Positions 13,061-24,680 of a stretch of DNA of 64,000 nt are shown here, in pieces. Below the pieces are notes generated by a model. The model did not search any database. It worked only from the letters and a program-made list of their open reading frames with translations, and was not told where the DNA came from. Made by a program: the position numbers and the translations under genes. Where the stretch lies: the NCBI RefSeq assembly GCF_018320785.1, contig NC_054867.1, forward strand, positions 39,544,355 through 39,608,354. The letters are read 5' to 3'. Each line of letters begins with the position of its first letter. Within the stretch, counting starts at the first letter, position 1. Origin of the DNA: Cheilinus undulatus (Eukaryota > Chordata > Actinopteri > Labriformes > Labridae).

Positions 13061-14729
13061 TCTTAAAGTCACATATTACCATCCAAGATTTCCAGTTTTG
13101 AGAGTGAGGAGTCTGGTTGTTGGTGAATCAGTCTAGAGCTTTGTCATTTGCTGTGTTGGTCTTCTCATTTCACACCACCCTCTATTAGAACAAATCTGTT
13201 AAATCTGCCATTATTTGTCATCGTGTGTGAGGTCTCTCACTTTGAAAAAATCTGACAGAATGTATTGCAATTAATATATATTTTTGTTAGTTGAAAACAA
13301 GAAGTTATAAGTGCCTTAATTTTTATTTTAGACCAAATAAGTAGCAATCTTGTTTTGTTTTTACAAACATCATATCCAAGATTTAAATTCTGGTGTCTTG
13401 ACTCCCCTATCTGATATTTTTTAAAGCAGTGGATGAATTATGTAATCCAAGCACTGAAAATGAGTCACAAAAGCCCCGAGTCCTGGAAAACATCTTTCTA
13501 TATGAGCTTTTGTCTGTTAGACAGTCTCAAAGCCAGGGTTTGTGTAAAAAATATACATTTCTTTAGCTAATCCTCTTGTAACACCAATTCCTGTAGACCC
13601 TGCAAACTGTTATGAGGAAGTTTTTGTTGAGTGTTTGGCTGGTCAGTTTATTTGAAGTTCATTTATTTTTGTACCTCTTTGACTGCGTGTGTCTCAGATG
13701 ACTGCACTCAGAAGAGAAAAGCCTTTTTGTCTCCGAGCAACAATTACAGGATACAGTGATGTAATGCATTATTTCAAAACATGTAACGCAATAATACACA
13801 ACAGTCCCAGCAGGCAAAATATTATTTGGATTCGGAATAATCTGCAGATAATATTTTAATATTGAACTTGACATGCTGTTTTATAACTGAGATTTTCAGT
13901 GATATAGGGCATGCAGATGTCACATTTTTGCCAGAGGAATACTTCAATTATAAATGATTTTAAATGTAGTTCTTGTATTTTCTTTCATTTGGTAAACTAA
14001 TTATTGCACTGATTGTTTCAGCTTTAAACGCCACAGTGTATTAAGGTTGGGAGGTGTTTTTCTCTATAGTACAGGTATGTCTTGTGGGCCCAGGGCTGCT
14101 GCAGACAGTATTACTTTCTCCTCTCCGTCAGAGTGCTCGGGGACAGACAGATGAGCCGATTGATGTTGTTGGATGTGTATCTCAGAAAAAGCATCTCAGG
14201 GATTGAGTGTCATGAAGAGGCTGTGATGAACTGCAGGGCAGCAGAGTTTGTGTTTTCTTTGTTTATTTATTGAACACACTGATGGAGTTGCTGCACAGAT
14301 TTAGAATCACTTTAATGCACGGCTGACGCACAGGCACTGAGTGACCTGTGAGTGATGCAGCAGCACTTTACTGTGGTGAGGACGCGGAGCCCAGTGGAAA
14401 CAAAATGCTTTGAGTGCTTAGGCTGAGAGCAAGAGCTGGCTACTGATGTTTTTATTCATTTCTTTGGAATTTCTTTATATTGTATGCTAGATTGTAAAAT
14501 CCAAGAGAAATGTGGTGTTAATGTGAAATATGTTTCTTTTATTGGAATTATTAGTGATGAATATCACCAGTCCTGATCCTTAATGCATTTAAATAATGAA
14601 TATGGTGTAATATTCAGCTGCACTGACAGTCATAGAGGAGTAGATTAATATCATGGAAATACTATTTATAAAAGTAAGATGGGAGGATCTACCAATAAAC
14701 CATTTATTAAAGCTGGAGACGGAAAACAA
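13061..14729. other. non-coding, nothing recognised
   Basis: AT-rich unique-looking sequence. No coding, RNA or repeat feature that I can name. Confidence 0.4.
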
Positions 14730-15196
14730 CAGGCCTCTACTGGGTCTCCAAACAGGTCTCTACTTGGTCCTCACCAGTTCTCAAAACAGGTCTCAACTGG
14801 GTCTCCAAACAGGTCTCTACTGGGTCCTCACCAGTTCGCAAAACTGTATTCTACTTGGTCCTTACCAGTTCTCCAAAGAGGTCTCTACTGCTCCAAACAG
14901 GTCTCTACTGGGTCTCCAGATAAGTCTCTACTGGGAATCCAAACAGATCTCTACTGAGTCTCTAAACTAGTCTCTACTGGGTCTTCAAACAAGTTTCCAA
15001 ACAAGACTCCACTTAGTTTCCAAACAGGTCTCTACTGGGACTCCAAACAAGTCTCTACTGGGTTTCCAAACAAGTCTCTAAGGGTCTGCAAACAGGTCTC
15101 TACTGGGTCCTCACCAGTTCGCAAAACTGTATTCTACTTGGTCCTACCAGTTCTCCAAAGAGGTCTCTACGGGGTTTCCAAACAGATCTCTACCAC
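14730..15196. repeat. minisatellite, 23-bp unit (about 20 degenerate copies)
   Basis: Tandem variants of GGTCTCTACTGGGTCTCCAAACA fill about 470 bases. Some units are longer (GGTCCTCACCAGTTCTCAAAA type). A block of about 80 bases at 14807-14887 recurs almost exactly at 15090-15170 with a one-base deletion, showing a larger duplication inside the array. The two overlapping ORFs (14653-14970 and 14679-14957) are products of the repeat, since 23 is not a multiple of three and all frames stay open. Confidence 0.92.
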
Positions 15197-15199
15197 CAG

Positions 15200-17662
15200 T
15201 TTTCTAAACAAAGTGACAAAAACTTTAGAGTTAAAATAAATATCTGAGGTTGTGAAGTGATCTAATGCTGCAGTGCCACATAATCTTTAGTGATAGCTGC
15301 CATTGTCCTAAACCTTTTATTGTTTGTCCTCATACCTCAGTGCAGCTAAGAAAATAGTGATTCTCACATATGTGCATCAAAAGCTACCTTCAGTGACCAT
15401 ATGGCAGAATCACTCAGACTGTTCAGTATTAACTACAACTTCCATGTTGAAAACTTGGGTGGCAGCATCTGAAATTTCCAATGATTTTACATAATTCAGG
15501 AGTATTGATTTTATCCCTGCATCCCTGTCACACTGGTCTAGATGACCTTTGTCTAATGCTCTCTGGAAATCAGCTGTCCAAACACTGAAAACAGTAAAAG
15601 CATTATGGTTATTATTACACAGTTCAATAACTTTTATTACAAAAACAAAAGTCATGACACTGAGAAACAATCCATTCTGAAAACAAATTTAATTTACAAA
15701 GAGTCAGTGACAGTGTTACAGTTCACATGACACAAAATCACTACTGAAGGTTCTCAGAACCCTGATGAAAAATATCAACAACAGTGCTGAAAACACACTC
15801 GGACAACTGTAAATAGGAAGAGATAATTGTTACATTTACATACACAGATTGTGTGATATGACATCTCAGACTGTGCGTCCTGACCATCTCAATAGACACT
15901 GTCTTTGTGTTGTGTTTGTTAGACCCTCTGAGTGTGTGGTATGTATTGACCTGAATACTGAGACAACACCATATGGATGGACTGGCCAAGACACTCAAAA
16001 GACCTGAGGCCTAATCCCTGCTGGCTAAGTTGATTGGTCTGGGATCCTGAAGAAAACGGAGTGAAATTAACATTTTTTTAATAACAATTAAAGTTGGTGT
16101 ATTCGATTGTCTTTGCATATCAGTGGTCCTCTATATATCAAAGTACATCGAGTCAATGCGGGCAGTATTGTTAGTAATCCTGAGGGAATTTTATATTAAT
16201 GTGAATTTGTGAAAGAAGCTGTATTTTTTATAAACTACCTCAATGCTGCTTGAAATGAAAAACACTGAAATTGCACATTATGAAACAAGAGAAGTCAAGA
16301 GATAAACTCATCAGTTTGTGTTTTAAATACAAGTGTAGCATTGCCGTTATGATTCATGGTATGAACTGCAATATTACTGTGACATTTATCTGTGCAGAAT
16401 AATGAAAACCATGCGATGGGATATTACAGTAAATGTGTTATTGCTGCTGTTACATCAATGACAAATATGTACAATACTCTGTACATTCTCTCAAGCCTGT
16501 CTGATAGAAATTACAGGTCTTTACCTCCGTTTTGTCTCTTGTCACTGTCACAGCCCTGTTATGTATTCACCTGTGTGTCTATATACAGTATGTAACACCA
16601 TCATCATAATCCGCAGAGCTTCTGGATTAAACAAGCCAGTTTTTGCATCTTTTTGAGTCTGTGACGACCAAGCTTTACATAATGACCCGGTAGCAGATGG
16701 CGGTCAGTCAGTCAGTATTTCCTGTGCCATCTTTACCCCTCCTCTTTCTGCCTAACAAGCCAGGAGGACTGACAGTTGACTCAACATGTGCCACGCCTAC
16801 ATGGCAGAGAAAAATGACTATTTCCAGGATAGCTAGCAAAACTAGCTGATTACGAGGGAAGTTTAATGTGCAATCTTTGAACTAGTCATGCACTGTATTG
16901 CTGCTAAGATGCGATGACGTGAGGCTTCTTTAAACTGTATTAAAACCCATTAAAATGTGGAAGTGTCTCATAGTTTCCTCCTGTGATACATTCACTCCCT
17001 GAGAAAGGTGAATGAGACCAACAGATGAAGTAAAAACCTGAGTTTCCAAGGCGTCAAGGCCCACTGGAAACAAAAGGAAGCTTATAGCTGAATCTAGTGG
17101 CAGTGCGTTCAGTAACAGCTGTTTGTAGAATCGCTTATAAAAACAGAAACCATGCAATCCAACAGTTGGTGTTTCCATTCATAGATGCAAAGGAGTGAAA
17201 TACTCAAGAGTATGCCCCGTAGTTTGGAAGTGAAGAAGTTTGTGGTTATTTTTTAAAGATCTGGTGGTGATGGTGACATTCTGAGAAACATTTCAAAGTA
17301 CCGTCTTTAAGACATCCAGAGAAGCAGTCATACATGTACATGCACACACAAATGGGAAGAATAAGAGTAATACAAAACTTGCAGCATAGGTCCACAAAAA
17401 AGCTTTCCTGTAGCATCGTCTCACTTGCTCACAATCCCAGACACGCAACAAACGAGGTTCAGGTTTTTTTTTGGATTGTCGGACAAAATGACGCCCTGAT
17501 AATTTTGTCGGGGTATGAAGTTCATTGGTTCATGTTTGGAGCATATTTGTCCAAGCCTATCATTTGGTTCAATCACTCATTCATGCCCCCATCCAGCACT
17601 AAATCCCCCTGCACCTGTCATTCACTCAGCCTGGCATCCCTGGCAGTCTGTAGGACTCACTG
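15200..17662 (-). other. inka2 3' flank, probable 3' UTR
   Basis: About 2.4 kb of mostly unique sequence after the inka2 stop, without recognised repeats. The nearest AATAAA on the minus strand is the complement of 15633-15638, about 2.0 kb past the stop; an ATTAAA variant lies near 16862. Either could be the polyadenylation signal, but neither is verified. ORFs in this stretch (for example 17334-17687 plus and 16930-17178 minus) look non-coding. Confidence 0.35.
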
Positions 17663-18901
17663 TCAGACCCACACAGCTGTGTTGTAGTCAAACAAGGGCT
17701 GCATTTTCTCAAGTCCAGTCTCTTGGTGTCTCCTGTCTATGTAAATCCCACCGAATGGCTGTTGGTGGACCTGGGTGAAGTGGTGTTGGTGGTGGTTCCT
17801 CTCTTCTTCGGCTAGATGCGGACACATCTTGCCTTTGCTCTGTTGTCCGTTTGCCCAAAAAGGCAGGTAGAAGCTGCCTTTTGAATTTTTTGGAACCAGT
17901 TTCTTAGGTCGCTTCACAAGGTCGCCTTCCGACACTTCAGGAGCCATCCAGCCTGGCCTTTCTTTCAGGAGCTTGTCCCTGTCAGGCCGGACGCTGCGCA
18001 GGAACTTCTTGAAGATGTTTGTGGTTAATGAGAACTTCCTGCAGATCTCTTGTGAGCGACTGTTATGAAGAGGATGTGCCGGGGTGTCCGGTCTGTCTGC
18101 CCCTCCATCAACTGTCCTTTTCCTCCTGTCGTCCTCCTCCATGTCTTCCCTCTCCACCTCAGGCAAGTCAAGCCAGTTGCCAACGAGGTCAGCGAAGACG
18201 TTGTCGCCGAGGACTAAGGGCTGACGGTTGCGACTGCGGCTCATGAGTGAAGACGTCCAGTCGCTCCCGTCATCTGTGCTTTCTTGGGAGTAGTCGCTGT
18301 CCAATGAAGGGCCCTCTCTGGAGAGACTGTAAAGGATTCCAGGCAGGTCAACCACCTGGCCACGATGGGGAGCCGGTTGATGAGGGTAGGGCTCTGGTGG
18401 AGGGTTCCCAACCATTGGTCCGTAAAAATCCACCTGCGGGGCAGTGTACCCTGACCATCTTTTAGGTATAGACTCAAGGTTGTTATCACTTCTCGTGCTC
18501 CTTTCACTCGACTCGCTTTCACTTTCGAGGCTGGTTGCTGAGGAAGACGAAGTACCCATGCTGCTTCTGTTTCGGGACAAGTTCCTTTCACTTCGACTGA
18601 ACGTGTTTCTGCTCTCTAGTGATGGCACTGGACTTTGCATTGGACTTGGACTGGGAACCTCGGGCATGGTTTGGCTGAAACCGGAACTGCAATTGTTGCT
18701 TGAGGTCAAAACCGTCGTAGCTGATGGTTCAGGAGGAGCTGGTGGAGCAGGAGGATGTGGGATTCCTCGGTTGATGGGTCGACCGGAAATGTCTAGGCTC
18801 TCTAGTGCTGTCTGGACTTGAAGAAGCTTGAGTTCCTGTAGGGCTCCCATCATTGAATTCATCTGAGCGTGAAGGCCATCTCCAGCTTCTTTCATAGACA
18901 C
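17663..18901 (-). CDS. inka2: inka2 coding exon 2 (bulk of Inka box actin regulator 2 / FAM212B)
   Basis: Terminal coding exon, 412 codons plus TGA at 17665-17663. The acceptor is CTTGCAG (18908-18902), so codons upstream of 18901 in the longer open frame are intron. With exon 1 the protein is 437 residues. Visible parts: a leucine-rich helical stretch at residues 28-64 (MKEAGDGLHAQM, then LQELKLLQVQ); a long Pro/Ser-rich, probably disordered region; the Inka box at about 239-272 (DWTSSLMSRSRNRQP, then NVFADLVGNWLDLP); a second conserved block at about 312-343 (TTNIFKKFLRSVRPDRDKLL); and the C-terminus FDYNTAVWV. In vertebrates the Inka box binds and inhibits the kinase PAK4, affecting actin and cell adhesion; that role is inferred here by homology. 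Mammalian INKA2 is about 300 residues as I recall, so the Ser/Pro linker is expanded. The alternative paralogue inka1 fits less well. Confidence 0.95.
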   Translation of the reverse strand: MSMKEAGDGLHAQMNSMMGALQELKLLQVQTALESLDISGRPINRGIPHPPAPPAPPEPSATTVLTSSNNCSSGFSQTMPEVPSPSPMQSPVPSLESRNTFSRSERNLSRNRSSMGTSSSSATSLESESESSERSTRSDNNLESIPKRWSGYTAPQVDFYGPMVGNPPPEPYPHQPAPHRGQVVDLPGILYSLSREGPSLDSDYSQESTDDGSDWTSSLMSRSRNRQPLVLGDNVFADLVGNWLDLPEVEREDMEEDDRRKRTVDGGADRPDTPAHPLHNSRSQEICRKFSLTTNIFKKFLRSVRPDRDKLLKERPGWMAPEVSEGDLVKRPKKLVPKNSKGSFYLPFWANGQQSKGKMCPHLAEEERNHHQHHFTQVHQQPFGGIYIDRRHQETGLEKMQPLFDYNTAVWV

Positions 18902-20404
18902 CTGCAAGAAGACAAAAAAAAAGACGATTACAATGATGGACAGCTTGAAACAAAAGTTTAGGACCCTTGTATGGATCATAGGATTATCCCAGTACTTCAA
19001 TGTAATTCAGTACAATATCATCAAAAACACAAAGTCCAAGGCACCAAATACTGCAAGCAAAAATTGCAAGCAAACTCCTAAAAGGCACAAATATGTTGGC
19101 AACATTTTATAGCAATTACTAATACATGGATTAACTCCACTCTAAAACACCTCCCTTGGTAAGCAGATGTAGTTTTAGTTCTGATACTTCTGGATTTTAT
19201 TGATCTTTAAAATAAAGGAAAATGAATTCCTCGAAAGTGCATAGGATCAAAAAGTATCCCAGTATCATCTGAGTCCATAGGCACCCACAAGAACCATCCA
19301 CCCCCCTATCCATCCAAGACTGATTTCCACACTGTCACCTTTTATAGATCATCAGTCTTAAAACCATCAATAATCTAATCAAACCTCTTTAACTTGTAGT
19401 ATCCAAGGTATCATACAAATGCATTCATGGTAAAAAAAAAAAAAAAAAAATCCCAGTATCATTCCTGCTTTTGTCAGTTAGACTTTCCTCTTGTATTCTC
19501 CAAGCTGCTTTCAAGCACCTTCTTTAATTATGGGTCACATAACCCAGTTTCTGATGTCAGGCCAAGGTCCCATATGGCCTGCGTACGAGACAGGATCCAA
19601 CATATGACAGATGTAAAACAGACTCTCCTACAGTATTTTCTCTCAGTCTTTCACTCTCTCTATCTCAGTTCTTTATTTTACCTTCCACGCGCCCATAATC
19701 TTCTCCATCAGGCTCTTTGTCTTCATTCTCAGTTCCCCCGGCATAGCAGTAATCATACACTCAGCTTTTATCTCCCTCTGACTCTCCTCTCTGCTCTCAT
19801 CTTTATAAGAGCCTGTGTCATGTGATCTGCAGTAACGTCTTCTCCTGAAGCCAGACGGGAAGCCCAGAGGCGGCACCGTGACCTGTGTCTTAACTTGTAG
19901 GCCTGAATCATTTCACACCTTGACCCAGACTTTGAATCATCCCGTGCGTACAAGGTCGGGTAGAAGTTTGACTAAGAACACTCTCACTCTTGTAAAGGTA
20001 GATGCTGATTGATGACTGCGCCTCCTTCTGTGAGAAAAAAAAAATCTAGGGGAAGGCAAGAAAAAGCATGCAAGGAATTTTGAAAAACGTGCCAGTGTGT
20101 GCTACACTGTTGGCCTGAGACTCTGAGAGCACACCTCTAACAGACGAGGCAGATCAACAAGTAGACTATCTGGATCAGACAGTTAAACCGCAACAAAAAC
20201 AGAAACAGTAACTGTCAGTTAAAAATAGATGAACCAATTCACATAAAAGAGGAATCTATCACGACAACAGTCAGCTAAGATTATCATGCTTGATTTTTTG
20301 AAATACTTTTAGATACCACATCTTAAAGTAATACAGTCTCCAGTCTAATGATTAATCTAATGATTAATAATGTCAAAAAGTATTTAATTTAAAATAAAAG
20401 TCAA

Positions 20405-21610
20405 GACAGTCTGGTGGCAGGCCACAGTTCTCAAATGCCTGCCTTACAGACTACCACTACGAGACCCTGCCTCTGTCAGAACGTTAATGCACACTAAAAC
20501 TTTCAAAATAAAATAAAATTCAACTTCTGGTTAGGATCAGGGTAAGGGTTAGGATACCAAAAGTGAAGTCAATAATCTGACCTGTAAAACCTTACTGCAT
20601 GAAGTCAAATAAAGCCAAAAGACCCATTTGCTAACGGGAAAAATCTTGTCCCACATTAAGACTAAAGCTAACGGAACTACGTTAGCTATTTAAGCTACAT
20701 AGGTAATATAGCTATGTAGCTAAAGCTAAGGCTAGCAAAGCTGCATTAGCTTATGCTACATTTGCTTAAGCTAGACCCATTTTAGAAATAGCTACAAAAA
20801 CAGCTGCTCACTTTAGCTTCGTTAGCTTTAGCTACACCTAATGTAGCTACATCACCCTACTTAGTAATGTTAACTATGTAGCTAGTGTTGACCTTATGCT
20901 ACACATGCTGAACCTAGACCCATTGTAGCAGTAGTTCCAAATATGGTAGCTCACTTAAGCTTCGTTAACTTTCTCTAAACTTAGCATAGCTACATTGGCT
21001 TACTTAGTAATGCTAAATACATGGCTAGCTCTTACTCTATGCTACAATTGCTTAAGCTAGACCCATGTTAGAAATTGTTATACAAACTGTAGCTTGCTTT
21101 AGCTTCGTCAGCTTTCTTTAAAGCTCATGTAGCAGTATTTAAGCTACATAGGTAATATATCTACATAGCTCAAGCTAAGGCTGTCAATGATAGCTTATGC
21201 TAAATTTGCTTAAGCTAGACCCATTTTAGAAATAGATACAAAACAGTTGTTCACTTGAGCTTTGTTAGCTTTAGCTACACCTAATTGAGCTACATTGCCT
21301 TATTTAGTAATTTTAACTATGTAGCTTGTGTTGACCTTATGCTACATTTTCTGAAGCTAGGCCCATTGTAGCAGTAGTTACAAATATAGTGACTCGCTTT
21401 TGCTTTGTTAGCATTTTCTCAAGCTAGCATAGATACGTTGACTTATTTAGTAATGCTAATTACATAGCCAGCTTTTACCTTATGCTACATTTGCTCAAGC
21501 TAGACCCATGTTAGTATTAGTTAAACAAACTGTAGCTTGCTTTATCTATACCAGCTTTCTCAAAAGCTAATGTAGCTACATTGGCATAGCTAGCGTAGCT
21601 ACATTAACTT
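20405..21610. repeat. satellite-bearing element: 143-bp monomers in a 443-bp three-monomer higher-order repeat
   Basis: After a 5' part shared with the elements at 45115 and 53049 (AATTCAACTTCTG, AGGGTAAGGGTTAGGA, CCTGTAAAACCTTA), the sequence becomes a TAGCT/AGCTT-rich tandem array. A TTATGCTACA-like mark falls at about 20751, 20894, 21037, 21195, 21337 and 21480, spaced 143, 143, 158, 142 and 143. Equivalent marks three monomers apart are offset by 443-444. The three monomer types are distinguishable (GAAATAGCTACAAAA, GCAGTAGTTCCAAATAT, GTTAGAAATTGTTATACAAACTG). The array lies inside the inka2 intron. A matching right terminus was not found. Confidence 0.85.
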
Positions 21611-21907
21611 TTATATATATGCAACAAGTAAAAACATTTCTAGTATTTGGTGCAATTCAACTGTGCACAAGTTTTCCTGACATTTTTGTTATCTAAGTAA
21701 AAGAAAGAGCCCAAAGGGACCGTTTTTAGCATCCTGTGATTCTTACCAGTATTGCTTTAAAGTGTCAAATCTTGGCGCTCTGACAACCTTACAATCAAGC
21801 ATCTTCACATAAAATATCCCCTGATAATGCCAAATGAGAACTATCAGGACTCACAGCTCATTCTAAAAAACAAAAATACTCTGAATCCTCGAAGTCAAAA
21901 CCTTGCA

Positions 21908-22100
21908 CCTTACCTTCTATAAACTCCCACAAAGCAGGTGGTATTCAGCAGATATCACTGTCTGCCTCCCTGTTGTTGTCACTCGGCACCTCTGCTGGCC
22001 TGTCACTGTCTCTCACCTTTCTAACGGCTCTGTCTGACAGCTCCCTATATGTATCTCTCTCCAATGGGGGTTCACCGCTGGGTGTGAAAACCAATCAGCG
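21908..22100 (-). promoter_or_regulatory. candidate alternative promoter and non-coding first exon of inka2
   Basis: Read on the minus strand, this shows in order: two ATTGG (CCAAT) boxes at 22095-22091 and 22065-22061; a TATA-like ATACATATA at about 22053-22045; about 130 bases with no ATG; and a good splice donor GAAG/GTAAGG at 21914/21913. A second donor-like AAAG/GTGAGA sits at 22017/22016. Splicing to the exon 2 acceptor at 18902 would put the first start codon at the ATG of MKEAGDG (18895), giving a 410-residue protein without the N-terminal 27 residues. This is inference from motif order only; no transcript evidence is available. Confidence 0.35.
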
Positions 22101-22560
22101 CTTCCCGTCTAGACTATAACCCCCAAACGGCAGGAGAAGGGGGAGGGTTGGGTCACTCAGGCGGAAACGGACTGACAATGAGAGGAGCGAGAGAGGGGGG
22201 GAAACAGCGAGTGAGAGGGATGCTGAGAGTCAGCCGGGTGATCAGGGATGGAGAGAGGGGAGGGAATCCCTCGACATATGTTGAGATGTCCAGGAGAAAA
22301 CTGTTGATGGATTTAATTATAGATGACACCATAAGAACACATGAGGGGGGGTTATAGATGAGAAGAAAGGGTGGGGAGGGGGGCGTTAGTTGGAGGTATG
22401 TTACACCAGGCTGTGATACTTAATCTTGAGGGAGCAGAGATTGTGTTGTGGGAAAAGTAGCCGTGCAGAGCAACTGACAGCATCATAAACAAAACAGCCT
22501 ATAAGCACCGTGAGAGATGGGAAAGCAGCACAGTGTGGGTTTTCTGGGAAACCAAACAAT

Positions 22561-22589
22561 TGTGCCTTTTTTTTTTTTTTTTTTTTTTA
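22561..22589 (+). repeat. poly(T) tract
   Basis: An uninterrupted run of more than 20 T on the plus strand within the inka2 intron. No retroposon body was recognised next to it. Confidence 0.9.
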
Positions 22590-23149
22590 AGAAAACAGGC
22601 AAATATTCAAATCCATCCAATTCTAATCTAAAACATTTTCTTGGAAGGGTGATTTCTCTTTGTCTGATCTGTTATGTCATCATCGTCATTATACCTCAGA
22701 AGCACTAGAAAAGGCTGGTGGCTGTTGTTTTTTTGTAAGATATATTACAAATATTCATCAGATAGTCATGATATTGTGTGCTGACATTCATGGTCCCCAG
22801 AGGATCAATTATACCATGGCAAACCAGTAATATCATCAAGTAAGGCTTTTATCTAACCCAGTATTTTATGATCACAAACTTGAAAACTATGATGTATTGT
22901 TAGAGTTGTTGTGACATAAGAAGGAAAACTGCAACCTTGTGCTAGTAAAATCTGAATGATTTCAAACCTTGTTTTGATATAAAGGCAACAAATACCTCCT
23001 CTACACTGTCTAACTTACATTTTTAGTGCTGTTTTGTCACTAAACTTTCACTGGGCAAAGAGTTTATTACAACAGGGTTTATATAGAAAATCTGACATCA
23101 AACATAATACATTTCAGTACCTTTTTTCTAGAGCCTCTTCATACATTTC

Positions 23150-23300
23150 AAACAGCTTTTGAAGCCAATCCGTGGCAGGCTCCATATTAAAATCACTGTC
23201 TCAGTCGAACTTCGATCGACCTAACAGCAGACAAGAGCCCGCCATGAGCTCCACTTCCTGTCAGCTAAGCTAGCACTAAAGCCGTTCTTCTGGAGGTGGC
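23150..23300 (-). repeat. dispersed repeat copy, related to 42280-42452 and 44696-44930
   Basis: On the minus strand this reads GCTTTAGTGCTAGCTTAGCTGACAGG..., GGCGGGCTCTTGTCTGC, and then a GACTGAGACAGTGATTTTAATATGG stretch, followed by a TTCAAAAGCTGTTTGA segment. The same order occurs at 44760-44915. This is the most diverged of the three copies. The family is not named. Confidence 0.7.
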
Positions 23301-24489
23301 GTCTGCCTGTCAAGCTATCTGTCAATCAGTTGAGAAGTGCCAATCAGTGCACGGTGAAGTTTTTCCTAAACATAACCTAAATGATTGTGGTACAAAAAAA
23401 TTCACTCCACGTACAGTGAGAGGCTATGAAGACATTAGCTAATTAGACGCTTTTAATTTTTTGAACCAGGCTGTAAACCGGTTTATTTCTTGTGTAAAAA
23501 ATGGCATTTTAACATGTGTTGTGTACTGGACTTCTGGTGATCCTGCAGCCAGCATCAAGTGGACACTCGGGGTATTGCTATTTTTTGTACTTCTGCATTG
23601 CTTCATTTTTCAGGACCAGAGGATGCTGCTTGGTTTGATATCACAAAGCAACAAAGCTGATTTTTCTGCTTAAGAGGCCTGAAAGTAAACACAACACCAT
23701 CTAGATGTACCTATTTACAAGTTTTTCACTCCATTTAAACTTCAAGTGCAACAACTATGACTTTATTTTTGCATACAAGACTTTTAAATACTTTTTAAAA
23801 GCTTTAATTTTCTCTAAGTTTATTTATCAACTTTTCATACTTTTTCAGTCCTCGTTGACACACTGTAAAAAGGGCATGACATCTTAAATAGGGTTCAGCT
23901 TCACATGTGCAACCCACTGACTGTTAACATGACAACAGATCTTGATAGACAATAAGATGTGGATATCATACTGTCTGCTCTAGCCCTCGTATTCAACTGG
24001 TTTTTGAAATAGATTAAGCATTTTTTCCAGGGCAACAAAAACAGGAGTTGTAGGAACCCAATATTGCCCAATTTCTTGTTTTCAATTGTCAAAGGTTGCC
24101 AGCAATTACAGCCAATGTATTTGTGTTATTTAAACAGCATGCAGGACTTTAATGGCAATTTGTAATGATTCATTCCTCCCCAACACGTACCTGCAGCCAA
24201 CTGTGGCCATTTTTCAATAAATTTCAGGTTATTTCTATGTAATTAGTGAACATTTTATTCATTTACACAAACAGGACACTCTTTTTTATGGAAAAATTAG
24301 TGGGAAGTTAAAAAAAATAAATTTCAAAAAATTAAATGGAAAAAATGGAATTTGGAAAAAACTTACAAGATGGAATTTGGCAAAAAATAAAACGGATTTC
24401 ACAGGGCCCTACTAAATGTCTGCCAAAAAAAATGCTAAGGTGCTAAGCATTACAAAAGTACTACATGTTAAAAAAATCTGAATGTGGGT

Positions 24490-24680
24490 GCTGTTTAGGC
24501 AGTTGGTAGATTGGGCACCCATACATACAGAGGCTAGAGTGAGTCCTGGACACGGTGGTTGTGGATTCAATCCTGGTGCTGTTTGGTGTATGTCTTTCCC
24601 ACTCACTCTCCTGTACTTCCTGTCTCTATCAAAATAAATACAACATTAAAAATAATCAAAAATAAAAAAAAAAAAAATCT
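24490..24680 (+). mobile_element. tRNA-derived SINE with A-rich tail
   Basis: The head resembles a tRNA: an A-box-like GGCAGTTGGTAGATTGGGC and a B-box-like GGATTCAATCC about 50 bases later. The body has the CCACTCACTCTCCTGTACTTCCTGTCTCT text common to fish SINEs, and the element ends in an AAATAAA-rich then poly(A) tail (to about 24677). The boxes are diverged, so it is not a functional tRNA gene. Confidence 0.65.

Noticed and set aside
14653..14970. Repetitive 105- and 92-residue ORFs
   Set aside because: They are generated by the 23-bp minisatellite and have no non-repeat coding context.
18019..18821. Several plus-strand ORFs of 72-125 residues over inka2 exon 2
   Set aside because: They are antisense shadows of the GC-richer coding exon. 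None resembles a known protein, and the minus-strand frame is clearly the coding one.
24490..24570. tRNA gene
   Set aside because: A and B boxes are diverged and the segment continues into a SINE body with an A-rich tail; no cloverleaf was convincing.
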